Positions 25,087-34,249 of a stretch of 47,714 bases of DNA are shown here, in pieces. The position numbers were made by a program, and so were the translations under genes. Location of the stretch: assembly GCA_046049675.1 (NCBI GenBank), contig JBJORA010000026.1, positions 1 through 47,714 of the forward strand, read 5' to 3'. The notes under the pieces were generated by a model, which saw only the letters and a list, made by a program, of their open reading frames with translations, ran no database searches and was not told where the DNA came from. Position 1 is the stretch's first letter. Each line of letters opens with the position of its first letter. This DNA comes from CAIXQW01 sp046049675 (GTDB lineage Bacteria > Bacteroidota > Bacteroidia > Chitinophagales > Chitinophagaceae).

Positions 25087-25997
25087 GTAAGCTTGTGCTT
25101 GTAGCAGCATCTATCAGTAAATCGTTTCGCCAATTTTTAGAGGCGCACTATACGATTAGTGAAGATTTTAATGATGCGCAATTACAAAGCCAAGCGATTG
25201 GAATTGTTACGAGCACCAAGCTCAAAATGAATGCTGCCTTCTTACAGCATTGCGCACACTTGCAATGGATAGCACGTCTTGGTAGCGGTATGGAAATAAT
25301 CGATACAGTATACGCAAAGCAAAATGGCATTGCATGTTATAGCAGTCCACAAGGTATCGCCAATGCCGTTGGTGAGCATGTATTGGCATTGCTTTTGGCA
25401 TCGCGCAGAAATATATTACGTGCAACTACAGAAGTACAGCGTGGGCAATGGTTGCGCGAACCTAATCGTGGCATAGAATTGCGCGATTGTACACTTGGCA
25501 TAATTGGCTATGGTAATACAGGCATGGCCACCGCAAAAAAAATGTTGCCATTTGTAAAAGACATTGTAGTGTACGAGAAATACAAAACAATTTTGGTTGA
25601 AGAAGGAGCACGCATCAAGCAAGTATCGTTAGATCAATTATATGAGCATGCAAACATTGTAAGTTACCATGTGCCATTAAACGAAGAAACAACTAACTAC
25701 TACCATAGTGCAAACTTCGCACAAGCACATACACTCGTGAATACAAGTAGGGGAGCCGTTGCAAGTACAAAGGCGATACTCGATGGCTTTGCTAGTGGAC
25801 AATTGCAATCGGCTTGTTTGGATGTATTAGATTTTGAAGAACAATTAGGTAATGATGAAGCAAGCAATTTGCTCTTGTTGCAACCTCTTTTAAATTATCA
25901 AGCGATTATTACGCCACATATAGCTGGGTATAGTTACGACGCGATAGAGGCGATGTGTGCTGAATTGCAAGGCCAGTTAGAAAAGCATATTGCTTAG
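25083..25997 (+). CDS. D-2-hydroxyacid dehydrogenase (SerA/phosphoglycerate dehydrogenase-like)
   Basis: 304 residues, GTG start overlapping the rsmA stop by 4 bp (GTGA). An NAD-binding Rossmann motif GIIGYGNTGMATAKK is followed by the family segments VPLNEETTNYYH and VNTSRGAV with the catalytic arginine region, and by TPHIAGYS with the catalytic histidine. The enzyme reduces a 2-oxo acid to a D-2-hydroxy acid or the reverse. It lacks the C-terminal ACT domain of long SerA forms; in many Bacteroidota short forms serve serine synthesis, but serC is not next to it, so the substrate is open. Confidence 0.87.
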   Translation: MSKLVLVAASISKSFRQFLEAHYTISEDFNDAQLQSQAIGIVTSTKLKMNAAFLQHCAHLQWIARLGSGMEIIDTVYAKQNGIACYSSPQGIANAVGEHVLALLLASRRNILRATTEVQRGQWLREPNRGIELRDCTLGIIGYGNTGMATAKKMLPFVKDIVVYEKYKTILVEEGARIKQVSLDQLYEHANIVSYHVPLNEETTNYYHSANFAQAHTLVNTSRGAVASTKAILDGFASGQLQSACLDVLDFEEQLGNDEASNLLLLQPLLNYQAIITPHIAGYSYDAIEAMCAELQGQLEKHIA

Positions 25998-26106
25998 TGA
26001 TAGCAAAATTATGATAGGGATCAGTTAAGTGAGCTAGGTCATGGCTTGCGGTCAAACAGCTTATTGTTGCGGCTAAATAATAATAAAAAAGTAATCCGTG
26101 TGAGGT

Positions 26107-26152
26107 ATGTCATGCGTATTGAAGTGTCAGTAAAATATGACATCTTCATGTC
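26107..26152. promoter_or_regulatory. Cluster of TGTCA half-sites upstream of the receptor locus
   Basis: Four related half-sites lie within 46 bp: TGTCA at 26108-26112 and 26125-26129, TGACA at 26138-26142, and TGTC at 26149-26152. They make two inverted repeats: ATGTCAT (26107-26113) with ATGACAT (26137-26143), and the near-perfect palindrome GACAT-CTTC-ATGTC (26139-26152). The cluster ends about 45 bp upstream of the promoter element at 26196. A binding site for a transcription factor is plausible; the palindrome alone could instead be a weak terminator of the gene ending at 25997. Confidence 0.45.
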
Positions 26153-26195
26153 TTTAGTTTTACAAAAATATTGAAGAAACTTTAACGCGCTATTA

Positions 26196-26203
26196 TACCT
26201 TTG
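26196..26203 (+). promoter_or_regulatory. -7 promoter element TACCTTTG for the receptor operon
   Basis: Perfect TAnnTTTG match. A TTG at 26171-26173 lies 22 bp upstream, close to the known spacing for the -33 box. The leader to the ATG at 26269 would be about 60 nt. Confidence 0.6.
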
Positions 26204-26268
26204 AGCTAAATTTACAGCATTCGCAAAGTTTAATGCAAACAGCGCGAATCAGTATAAACAAAGAGAAT

Positions 26269-29200
26269 ATGATGAAGAGATTAAGTTTACTTCTAGGATT
26301 TCTACTCCTTAACATTGTAGCCTTCGGACAGGCGGCAGGCTCGCTTGAGGGTACAGTTCGTGACAAGGATGGCAACGCCGTTGGTGGTGCAACAGTGACA
26401 CTCGAGCAAGGAGATGCACCTCCCCGCACAACTACTACAACGAAGCAGGGTCGTTACGATATTAAGCCCTTGGATGCAGGTACTTACACCTTAATCGTTA
26501 AGAAGTCTGGTCTGAACGACTATAAGAGAACTGATATTCAAATTGTAAATGGTCAGCCGACAGTTGAAGACGTGGTAATGCCAGCAGCTAAGTCAGTTGG
26601 TGGTATCAGTGTAACTACAAAAAAGAAAGCACCTTTTATGTCAGTTGCAAACCCTGGAACTCCGCCAGTGATTTCTGCTGCACAGGTTGAAAAGCTTGCA
26701 AGTACTAACGCAAGTGATGCGATTAGCTTACGTGCAGGTGTATATCAGGCAAAAAGCGGCTCTGGCATTAGCATGGGTGGTGGTCGTACTGGTGGCACTA
26801 GGTATATGATTGATGGTATGATGGTAACTGGTAGCACAGCTTTGGCCTATGGTTCAGTTGATGCGATTCAGGTAAATATTGGTGGTTTAGCTGCTAGCTT
26901 AGGTGATGCATCAGGTGGTTTTGCACGTTACACAACCAAGAGTTTTACACAAAAAACAACAGGTAGCTTTATGCTTCAACGTAGTATTGATGGTTTCAGC
27001 AATAATCAATTCTCTTTCAATCTACGTGGCCCATTATACAAAAAGGTAAATCCAAAAACAGAAAAGAAGGAAACGCGTATTGGTTATTCAGTAGCAGTCG
27101 GTGGCAACTGGGATAAGGATAGCGATCCAAGCTATTATGCAATACCTCGTGTCAAAGATGAGGTGTTAGAGCGTTTAGCAAGAGAGCCGCTAAGAGCAGT
27201 TAATTCAGAAGGTCGTACCGTATTCTTTAATAGTGCAGAGTATTTAACTGCAGATGATTTTACCACTGCACGCGCTCGCGAAAATGCTCGTTCTCGTGGC
27301 TTGAATGCTAATGGTAATATTGTTTTCAAATTACCTAGTAATATTGAGTTGAAAATAGGTGGTAATGGCTCATATGGTGCCAATCAGGGATGGAGCTATT
27401 TCAATAGCCTATTTGCGCCTGAAGCTATTGCTGACAATATTGGAAGCAACTATCGTGGTTATGTGCGTTTTCAACAAAGTTTGTCTAAAGAAACTAAAAA
27501 TGAGGATGGCCTAAAGAACACGATTGGTAACGCATATTATGTTGTACAAGTGGGTTATCAACGTGATAATTCATTATCTCAAAATCCACGCCATGGCGCA
27601 AACATTTTTAACTACGGCTATATTGGTAAGTTTGACATCAACACAGTGCCATTCTTTACTTACGATACCACTAAAGGCGGTATCAAAGGCTTGAAGTTTG
27701 TTGGTGAGTTCCAAGATGGTGTTACCTATACAAGAACAGATGCATACAATCCTGGCTTTGCAGCTTACACAAACTATGTATTTGATAATAGTCCGGGCCG
27801 TATTCGTTCTCTAGATCAAATTTCAGGTATTGGTGGTCTACGTAATGGCGATGTGCCAAATAGCATTTTTAGTTTATTTAATAACTATGGTTCTGCTGTT
27901 GGTGGTTACAATAAGAGTCAAAACGACCAGTTTAGCTTAAACTTTGATGCATCTTTTGATATCAATACAAATGAAAAGAAAGCGCAAGCTACTGGTAGAG
28001 ACGTTGCTGCAACACACGCTATTGAGTTTGGTTTATACTACGAGCAGCGTACTAACCGTGCTTATGGCTTAGCAGCTCGCGGTCTATGGCCGTTAATGCG
28101 TCAGCTTGCTAATAACGATATCGAGAATTTTGATTTTGCTAATCCATATTGGAAAAAGAATGGCCAAACATATACATATGATGATGTAATGGCAGGCAAT
28201 GTTGTTGTAAGTGATAAGGATAGTATTTTCTTTAATCGTTTACAAGATGGTACGCGTTCAAACTTTAGTACAGCTTTGCGTCAAAAGCTTGGCCTTGATC
28301 CAAATGGTACTGACTACTTAAATGTAGATGGCATTGATCCTAGTAACTATAGTATTGACATGTTTAGTGCCGATGACTTAAACGGGCAAGGTGGTCAGTA
28401 TGTATCATACTACGGTTATGATCACAAAGGCAACCGCAGTGAAGGTCGTGCAAGCTTTGAAGATTTTTGGCGTAAGAAAGATGCAGAGACAGGCGCATTT
28501 GCCCGTCCAATTGCACCTTACAATCCAATTTACGTTGCTGGTTATATCCAAGACAACTTCAAGTTCCGCGATATTCGTTTCCGTTTAGGTGTACGTGTTG
28601 ATCGTTTTGATGGTAACCAAAAAGTATTGCGCGATCCATATAGCTTGTTCGCCGCACGCACTGTAAACAATCTTACAAGCAATACTTATAAGCTAATCAC
28701 ACAAAACAGTGTTACTGCTCCTGATCCAATTAATGATGCAGACTTCAAATCTCGTTTTGCAGATGCTACAGTTTATGTAAATAGCAATAATGCGAGTGGT
28801 GCACCAACAATCGTTGGTTATCGCCAAGGCGATGTATGGTACGATGCCTTTGGTAAGGAAATCGCTAACCCAGAAGCGCTTAAGCAATACACTGGCGGTG
28901 TTGCAGCTACTCCATATCTACAAGATAAGAACGATGGTCTTACTGCCCTTAAGAGCGAAAACTTTGATGTTAATCGTTCTTTCACTGACTACAAGCCTCG
29001 TATCGCCATTAGCCCTCGTATTTCATTTACTTTCCCAGTACAAAGCGACGAAAGAGGTCAAGTGAAGAGTATGTTCTATGCACACTACGACGTTGTTACG
29101 CAGCGCCCTGCATTTGGCAATAGCTTTGTTACACCAGATGATTACTTCTACTTTAACGAGCGTGCTGGTCAGCAAGTAATTAACAATGCAAACCTTGATT

Positions 29201-30117
29201 TGGAGAAACTAGTTGACTACGAATTAGGTTTCCAACAACAATTAAATAAGGTGAGTGCCGTAACAATTAGTGCTTACTATAAGGAACGTCGCAATCAAAT
29301 TCAGTTGATGAATATTGTAAATGCATATCCTAACCAATACCAAACTTTTGGCAACCGTGATTTCTCTACAACAAAAGGTATGACCTTGTTGTACGACTTA
29401 CGTCCATCTAGCAAAGCAGCTGCAAGTCTTAACCTAGCTTACACATTGCAATTTGCAGAGGGTACAGGTAGTAGTTCTACATCTCAGCGTTCTTTATTAT
29501 CTAGTGGTCAACCAAACTTACGTACTGTACTACCACTTGATTTTGACAGCCGTCATATCATCAGTGCTAACCTTGACTATCGTTTTGGTTTTGGCGAGGC
29601 AGATGGTGGTCCAAAAGTTGGCAAATTCTCTCCATTTGATGGTGCTGGTATTAATATCCTATTCAAAGCACGTGCTGGTGAGCCTTATACTAAGCTTTCT
29701 CGTGCAGTACCTATCGTAGGTGGTGACTTTAATGGTAATACTATCGTAGGTAGTGTAAATGGTAGTCGTCGTCCTTGGAGTTACAATACGGATATTCGTT
29801 TAGACAAAGACATCATGTTACCAGTGTTTACGAAGAAAGATGCAGAAGGAAATCGCACACTTAAGCGTCAATACACATGGAACGTTTATGCTATCGTACA
29901 AAATGTGTTTAACACACGCAACGTATTAGGTGTTTATCCTTACACAGGTTTGGCAACTGATGATGGTTACTTAAACTCTCCTCAAGGTCAGCAGCAGTTA
30001 AGTACAATCGTTACAAGTCAACAAGCATTTGTAAACTACTACAATATGTACTTTACTAACCCTGGCAACTTCGTTAATCCACGTCGTGTGTTTATTGGTA
30101 CCAACTTTAGTTTTTAA
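26269..30117 (+). CDS. TonB-dependent receptor, Oar-like, with carboxypeptidase-regulatory-like domain
   Basis: An earlier ATG at 26233 exists, but the one at 26269 gives a clean signal peptide (MMKRLSLLLGFLLLNIVAFGQ). The 1282-residue protein then has a carboxypeptidase-regulatory-like sandwich (GSLEGTVRDKDGNAVGGATV, to about residue 95), a plug domain (VISAAQVEKL, RYMIDGMMV) and a large outer-membrane barrel ending in FIGTNFSF with the terminal phenylalanine. Such receptors import substrates or, in Oar-like types, help display or export large molecules using energy from TonB. No SusD partner is encoded; instead a 1351-residue secreted protein and a PorV/PorQ-like barrel follow. Arg and Gly codons appear biased to CGT and GGT, hinting at high expression. 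Confidence 0.9.
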   Translation: MMKRLSLLLGFLLLNIVAFGQAAGSLEGTVRDKDGNAVGGATVTLEQGDAPPRTTTTTKQGRYDIKPLDAGTYTLIVKKSGLNDYKRTDIQIVNGQPTVEDVVMPAAKSVGGISVTTKKKAPFMSVANPGTPPVISAAQVEKLASTNASDAISLRAGVYQAKSGSGISMGGGRTGGTRYMIDGMMVTGSTALAYGSVDAIQVNIGGLAASLGDASGGFARYTTKSFTQKTTGSFMLQRSIDGFSNNQFSFNLRGPLYKKVNPKTEKKETRIGYSVAVGGNWDKDSDPSYYAIPRVKDEVLERLAREPLRAVNSEGRTVFFNSAEYLTADDFTTARARENARSRGLNANGNIVFKLPSNIELKIGGNGSYGANQGWSYFNSLFAPEAIADNIGSNYRGYVRFQQSLSKETKNEDGLKNTIGNAYYVVQVGYQRDNSLSQNPRHGANIFNYGYIGKFDINTVPFFTYDTTKGGIKGLKFVGEFQDGVTYTRTDAYNPGFAAYTNYVFDNSPGRIRSLDQISGIGGLRNGDVPNSIFSLFNNYGSAVGGYNKSQNDQFSLNFDASFDINTNEKKAQATGRDVAATHAIEFGLYYEQRTNRAYGLAARGLWPLMRQLANNDIENFDFANPYWKKNGQTYTYDDVMAGNVVVSDKDSIFFNRLQDGTRSNFSTALRQKLGLDPNGTDYLNVDGIDPSNYSIDMFSADDLNGQGGQYVSYYGYDHKGNRSEGRASFEDFWRKKDAETGAFARPIAPYNPIYVAGYIQDNFKFRDIRFRLGVRVDRFDGNQKVLRDPYSLFAARTVNNLTSNTYKLITQNSVTAPDPINDADFKSRFADATVYVNSNNASGAPTIVGYRQGDVWYDAFGKEIANPEALKQYTGGVAATPYLQDKNDGLTALKSENFDVNRSFTDYKPRIAISPRISFTFPVQSDERGQVKSMFYAHYDVVTQRPAFGNSFVTPDDYFYFNERAGQQVINNANLDLEKLVDYELGFQQQLNKVSAVTISAYYKERRNQIQLMNIVNAYPNQYQTFGNRDFSTTKGMTLLYDLRPSSKAAASLNLAYTLQFAEGTGSSSTSQRSLLSSGQPNLRTVLPLDFDSRHIISANLDYRFGFGEADGGPKVGKFSPFDGAGINILFKARAGEPYTKLSRAVPIVGGDFNGNTIVGSVNGSRRPWSYNTDIRLDKDIMLPVFTKKDAEGNRTLKRQYTWNVYAIVQNVFNTRNVLGVYPYTGLATDDGYLNSPQGQQQLSTIVTSQQAFVNYYNMYFTNPGNFVNPRRVFIGTNFSF

Positions 30118-30154
30118 TTGAAAATATATTATCCACTAACTGTAAAATTTTAGA

Positions 30155-33100
30155 ATGAAGATGAAAGCAAATAATACAATGTGCAAATTTCTTACTGCTA
30201 TTGCAGTAGTTGCGCTAACTGCTAGCACTGCTATAGCAGCGCCTAATGTGGGTCAAAAGAAAGCGCCAGAGCGCAAAAGCAGAGCTGGCTGTGCTCAAAC
30301 GAGTGCCATCATTGATCTTGATATCAATAACGTGCGTGCCACCCTGATGAATGGTGGCGACATGTGGTGGGATCGTGCAAAGGGCGTAGCTGCTTATGAG
30401 GTTCCTAAAGGTGATGGTACTAACAAGAAGAATGCTCTTTTTGCGGGTTCTATTTGGATTGGTGGCTACGACAAGGGCAGCGGCCAATTGAAAGTTGCGG
30501 CTCAAACTTATCGTCAGGGTGGTAACGACTATTGGAGTGGCCCACTTGATGGTAATGCAACCATCACAGATGCTGATTGTATCTGTTGGGATCGTTTCTG
30601 GAAAGTCAATGCCAGCGATATTAATCGTTTTAGATCTTTATATGCTGGACTAACAGATAGCAATCAAATTAGAAATGCAATTGCAGCTGCTGATGCCGAC
30701 ATCCCAAGCGAATTAAAAGAGTGGCCAGGCGCAGGTAGCCCAACAGCTGCATGTGCGGGTGGTGCAGCACTTACATTAGCAACTAATCGTGAGTATGCCC
30801 CATTTATTGATCGCAATGGCAACGGTATTTACGAATATCGCGATGGTGACTATCCAAACATTTTAGGCGACCAATATATCTGGTGGATTTTCAATGATAA
30901 GGGCAATACTAAAACAGAAACAGGTAGCCCGGGTATCGGTGTTGAAATTAGCGCAAGTGCATTTGCATTTTCTACGAACGACGAATTAAATGACGCTACT
31001 TTTTATAACTATCGCATCATTAACAGAAGTACATCTTCTTTAGATAGCACCTTTATGGCAACATGGACAGATGCTGACTTGGGATATGCGTTTGACGACT
31101 TAGTAGGTTGTGATATCAATCGTGGTCTTGGTATTCTTTATAATGGCGACGACTTTGATGAAGGTCCTGGTGGTTATGGTGCCGATATTCCAATGATTGG
31201 TATGGATTACTTCCGTGGTCCAAAAGCAAAAACTGCACAGGGCACAGATACCACACTAGGTATGACCGCCTTCATGTTCTACAATAATGACAATACTGAT
31301 TTTGGAAACCCAAGCGTTGCTATTCACTATTATCAATTCATGCAGGCCCTATGGAAAAAGGGTCAACCTTTAACAAAAGCTTGTAATGGTGTAAATGCTG
31401 CTGCTACTACTAAGTTTGCTTATCCTGATGCGTTTAAGGAATGTAATCCTTGTAATAATGCTCCAGCAGATCGTCGCTTTATTCACTGCTCTGGCCCGTT
31501 CAAATTAGAGCCAGGTGTAGTAAGTGATATCACAGTAGGTGCGATTTGGGTACCAAGCGTTGGCGGTAACTGTCCTAGTTATGGTAAAATTCGTGCAGCG
31601 GACGATAAGGCGCAAAAACTATTTGATGAAAACTTCAAATTACCTTTTGGACCAATGGCGCCTGATGTGGTTGTTCGTCCTTACGATGGTAAGTTTACCT
31701 TCTACTTAAATAATCCACGTGGCTCAAATAACTACAGAGAAAAGTACGGTACGCGCGATACTGCTAATGTAATTGAAAGCCTAGAAACTAGCTTTGACGC
31801 ACTTGCACAAGGTAGCCTCGACTCTTTCTATAAGTTTGAAGGTTATGTCGTTTATCAGTTGAAGGACGAGAGTGTAACTTTATCTCAAATTCGTAATAAA
31901 GATGGTAGTATCGATGAAAATAAAGCGCGTATAGTTTTCCAAAGCGATGTTAAGAACGGTATTACAACCTTATTCAATTTTGAAAATGATCCAACTATTG
32001 AAAATAATACGTTCTTCTCTCCTAAGCTTATGGTAGCAGGTAAAGATCAAGGTATTGCCAATAACTTTGAGATTACAACAGATGCGTTTGCTAGTGGTAG
32101 TAATAAAACGCTAGTAAACTATCGTACTTATCACTATGTGGTAATGGCTTATGCTCGTAATACTTTTGCACAGTTCGTTGGTTCTAATCCATATTCTGGT
32201 CAGGCTACTAGCTATCGCGAAAGCCGTACAAATGGTCGTAAAGAGCCTATTCAAATTGTGCGCGTGATGCCAACGCCAGCTAATGATAATATCTACACGC
32301 AAAACCAAAGTAGTTATGGCGACGGTATCGAGGTAACTCGTATAAGTGGTCGTGGTAATGGTGGTAACCAAATGGATCTTACAGCAGAAAGCGAAAAAGA
32401 TATCCTTACCAACTTCTGGTCGCCTAATCCAACTTACAAGCCAAATGCAGGCCCTATCGACGTAAAGATTACTTGTCCTGATAGTTTGAAGCCAGGTACC
32501 TATACTGTAACATTGGATGTGCGTTCAGCATTTACTACGCCTTCTAAAGATACAAGTTTAGGCGCTAGAGGAGATTCTACAACTTGGCGCATTGATCGTA
32601 CTTTAAATGGTGTAACAGAAACGATTTATAGTGAGCAAAGTATAGCAAAATACAACGAGCAATTACTAGTGCAATATGGCAGCTCAATTACAGACCTTAA
32701 AGATTGGGGTATTTCTGTAGGCGTGCATCAACAGCAACGCCCGGGTGATGACCTAAACCCAGTTGAGAATGGCTACTTAGGAGCTACAATTACTTACGAA
32801 GATGGCGGTAAACAATGGCTTACGGGTGTGCCAGATGCAGAGGATGCAAATCCACGCAATTGGATCCGTAGTGGTGATAAGTCTGGTACATCAGCACCAA
32901 CTGATGATTGGCGCGGCGGTAATTTCCAAGACTGGTCGCCAAACCAAGACCTAGGGGGAACTTACGAGCGTGTACTTGGCGGTACATGGGCGCCTTACTT
33001 TATGGCTGCTCGTCAGCAATTGCCTAACAGCAGTGCGGCAGAAAATGTTGGTAACGAGCTAGTTTACTACCGTAGTACAGCAGACCGTCCAAATGCACCT

Positions 33101-34210
33101 GGTTTATTCCACAATGTTTATAGTGTGGATGTAGTTTTTACAAATGATCGTAGCAAGTGGACTAAAGTAAGTGTGGTTGAAATGAATATTGGCGATACTT
33201 TACCTTGGCCTGCAAGTTATAAGCCACCATTTAGTGAGGGTAACCAATATGCATTCAACAGACGTAAGCATGCTAGTTTGTTAAAGGATCCTAATCCAGA
33301 TGGTACTCCTGCATATGATGCAACTGATGTTGGCCATAGCTGGTTCCCTGGTTATGCTATCAATATCGAAACAGGTGAGCGTCTTAATATCGTATTTGGC
33401 GAAGACAGTGGCGATCCGTTAAATAACGGTCGCGATATGATTTGGAATCCAACTGATGTAGAGCGCCCAGGTGCTTTCTTTGAAGAAGGATTGAACTGGG
33501 GTGGACACCATGTTGTTTACATCTCTAATACACGTTACGATGCGGAGGGTGCAGACTTTATTGGTTCTCGCCTTGCTGGTATTGACGACGATCAAACAGG
33601 ACCAGATGAGCCTTCACACGTTGCTAAGCGCGAAGTGTATACAAGCATGATGTGGGTAAGCCCAGCAATGCTTCGTCCGGGTGCTAAATTATTGAGCTGG
33701 AAGGATGGTCTTATACCTACAGAAACACGTGTACGTTTACGTGTAACGCGTCCATACTCTCGTTTCAATACTAACTCATTAGTAAACGACTACTGGCCAG
33801 TTTACCAATTTAATATGGATAAGGTTGCTCCACAAGCACTAGGCCAAGATGGTAATACTTATTCAAATGATGATGATGCATTATTGGATCGTTTGAATGT
33901 TGTACCAAATCCTTATTATGCCTACAGCGAATACGAGAACAATCGTTTGGATAGCCGTATCAAAATTATCAACTTACCAAAAGACGCTACTATTAGAATT
34001 TATTCTACAGATGGTACGCTTGTAAAGACAATTCAAAAGAGCGATGCAGCTACAAGTTTTGTTGATTGGGATTTGAAGAACAACAAAGGCATTCCAGTAG
34101 CAAGCGGTATGTATATGATTCACGTTAAAATCAAAACTGCAACAGGCGAGAAAGAGCGCATCTTGAAGTGGTTTGGTGTAATGCGTCCATTAGATATCAC
34201 AAGCTTCTAA
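30155..34210 (+). CDS. Large secreted protein with FlgD/T9SS-like C-terminal domain
   Basis: 1351 residues. A signal peptide is visible (cleavage after STAIAA, about residue 28). Near the N-terminus lie DLDINNVRATLMNGGDMWWD and GSIWIGGYD, a pattern I recognise from a widespread Bacteroidota family of unknown function; IDRNGNGIYEYRDGDYP is an acidic, calcium-type loop. The C-terminal about 100 residues (VVPNPYYAYSEYEN, DATIRIYSTDGTLVKTI, GIPVASGMYMIHVKI) form a FlgD-Ig/T9SS-like beta-sandwich, but the protein continues past the usual end with KWFGVMRPLDITSF, unlike simple sorting signals. It probably sits on or leaves the cell surface. It follows the receptor by 37 bp. Confidence 0.82.
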   Translation: MKMKANNTMCKFLTAIAVVALTASTAIAAPNVGQKKAPERKSRAGCAQTSAIIDLDINNVRATLMNGGDMWWDRAKGVAAYEVPKGDGTNKKNALFAGSIWIGGYDKGSGQLKVAAQTYRQGGNDYWSGPLDGNATITDADCICWDRFWKVNASDINRFRSLYAGLTDSNQIRNAIAAADADIPSELKEWPGAGSPTAACAGGAALTLATNREYAPFIDRNGNGIYEYRDGDYPNILGDQYIWWIFNDKGNTKTETGSPGIGVEISASAFAFSTNDELNDATFYNYRIINRSTSSLDSTFMATWTDADLGYAFDDLVGCDINRGLGILYNGDDFDEGPGGYGADIPMIGMDYFRGPKAKTAQGTDTTLGMTAFMFYNNDNTDFGNPSVAIHYYQFMQALWKKGQPLTKACNGVNAAATTKFAYPDAFKECNPCNNAPADRRFIHCSGPFKLEPGVVSDITVGAIWVPSVGGNCPSYGKIRAADDKAQKLFDENFKLPFGPMAPDVVVRPYDGKFTFYLNNPRGSNNYREKYGTRDTANVIESLETSFDALAQGSLDSFYKFEGYVVYQLKDESVTLSQIRNKDGSIDENKARIVFQSDVKNGITTLFNFENDPTIENNTFFSPKLMVAGKDQGIANNFEITTDAFASGSNKTLVNYRTYHYVVMAYARNTFAQFVGSNPYSGQATSYRESRTNGRKEPIQIVRVMPTPANDNIYTQNQSSYGDGIEVTRISGRGNGGNQMDLTAESEKDILTNFWSPNPTYKPNAGPIDVKITCPDSLKPGTYTVTLDVRSAFTTPSKDTSLGARGDSTTWRIDRTLNGVTETIYSEQSIAKYNEQLLVQYGSSITDLKDWGISVGVHQQQRPGDDLNPVENGYLGATITYEDGGKQWLTGVPDAEDANPRNWIRSGDKSGTSAPTDDWRGGNFQDWSPNQDLGGTYERVLGGTWAPYFMAARQQLPNSSAAENVGNELVYYRSTADRPNAPGLFHNVYSVDVVFTNDRSKWTKVSVVEMNIGDTLPWPASYKPPFSEGNQYAFNRRKHASLLKDPNPDGTPAYDATDVGHSWFPGYAINIETGERLNIVFGEDSGDPLNNGRDMIWNPTDVERPGAFFEEGLNWGGHHVVYISNTRYDAEGADFIGSRLAGIDDDQTGPDEPSHVAKREVYTSMMWVSPAMLRPGAKLLSWKDGLIPTETRVRLRVTRPYSRFNTNSLVNDYWPVYQFNMDKVAPQALGQDGNTYSNDDDALLDRLNVVPNPYYAYSEYENNRLDSRIKIINLPKDATIRIYSTDGTLVKTIQKSDAATSFVDWDLKNNKGIPVASGMYMIHVKIKTATGEKERILKWFGVMRPLDITSF

Positions 34211-34249
34211 ACTTAGGTATATTTTTATTGAACATTAAATTAGAAAGAA

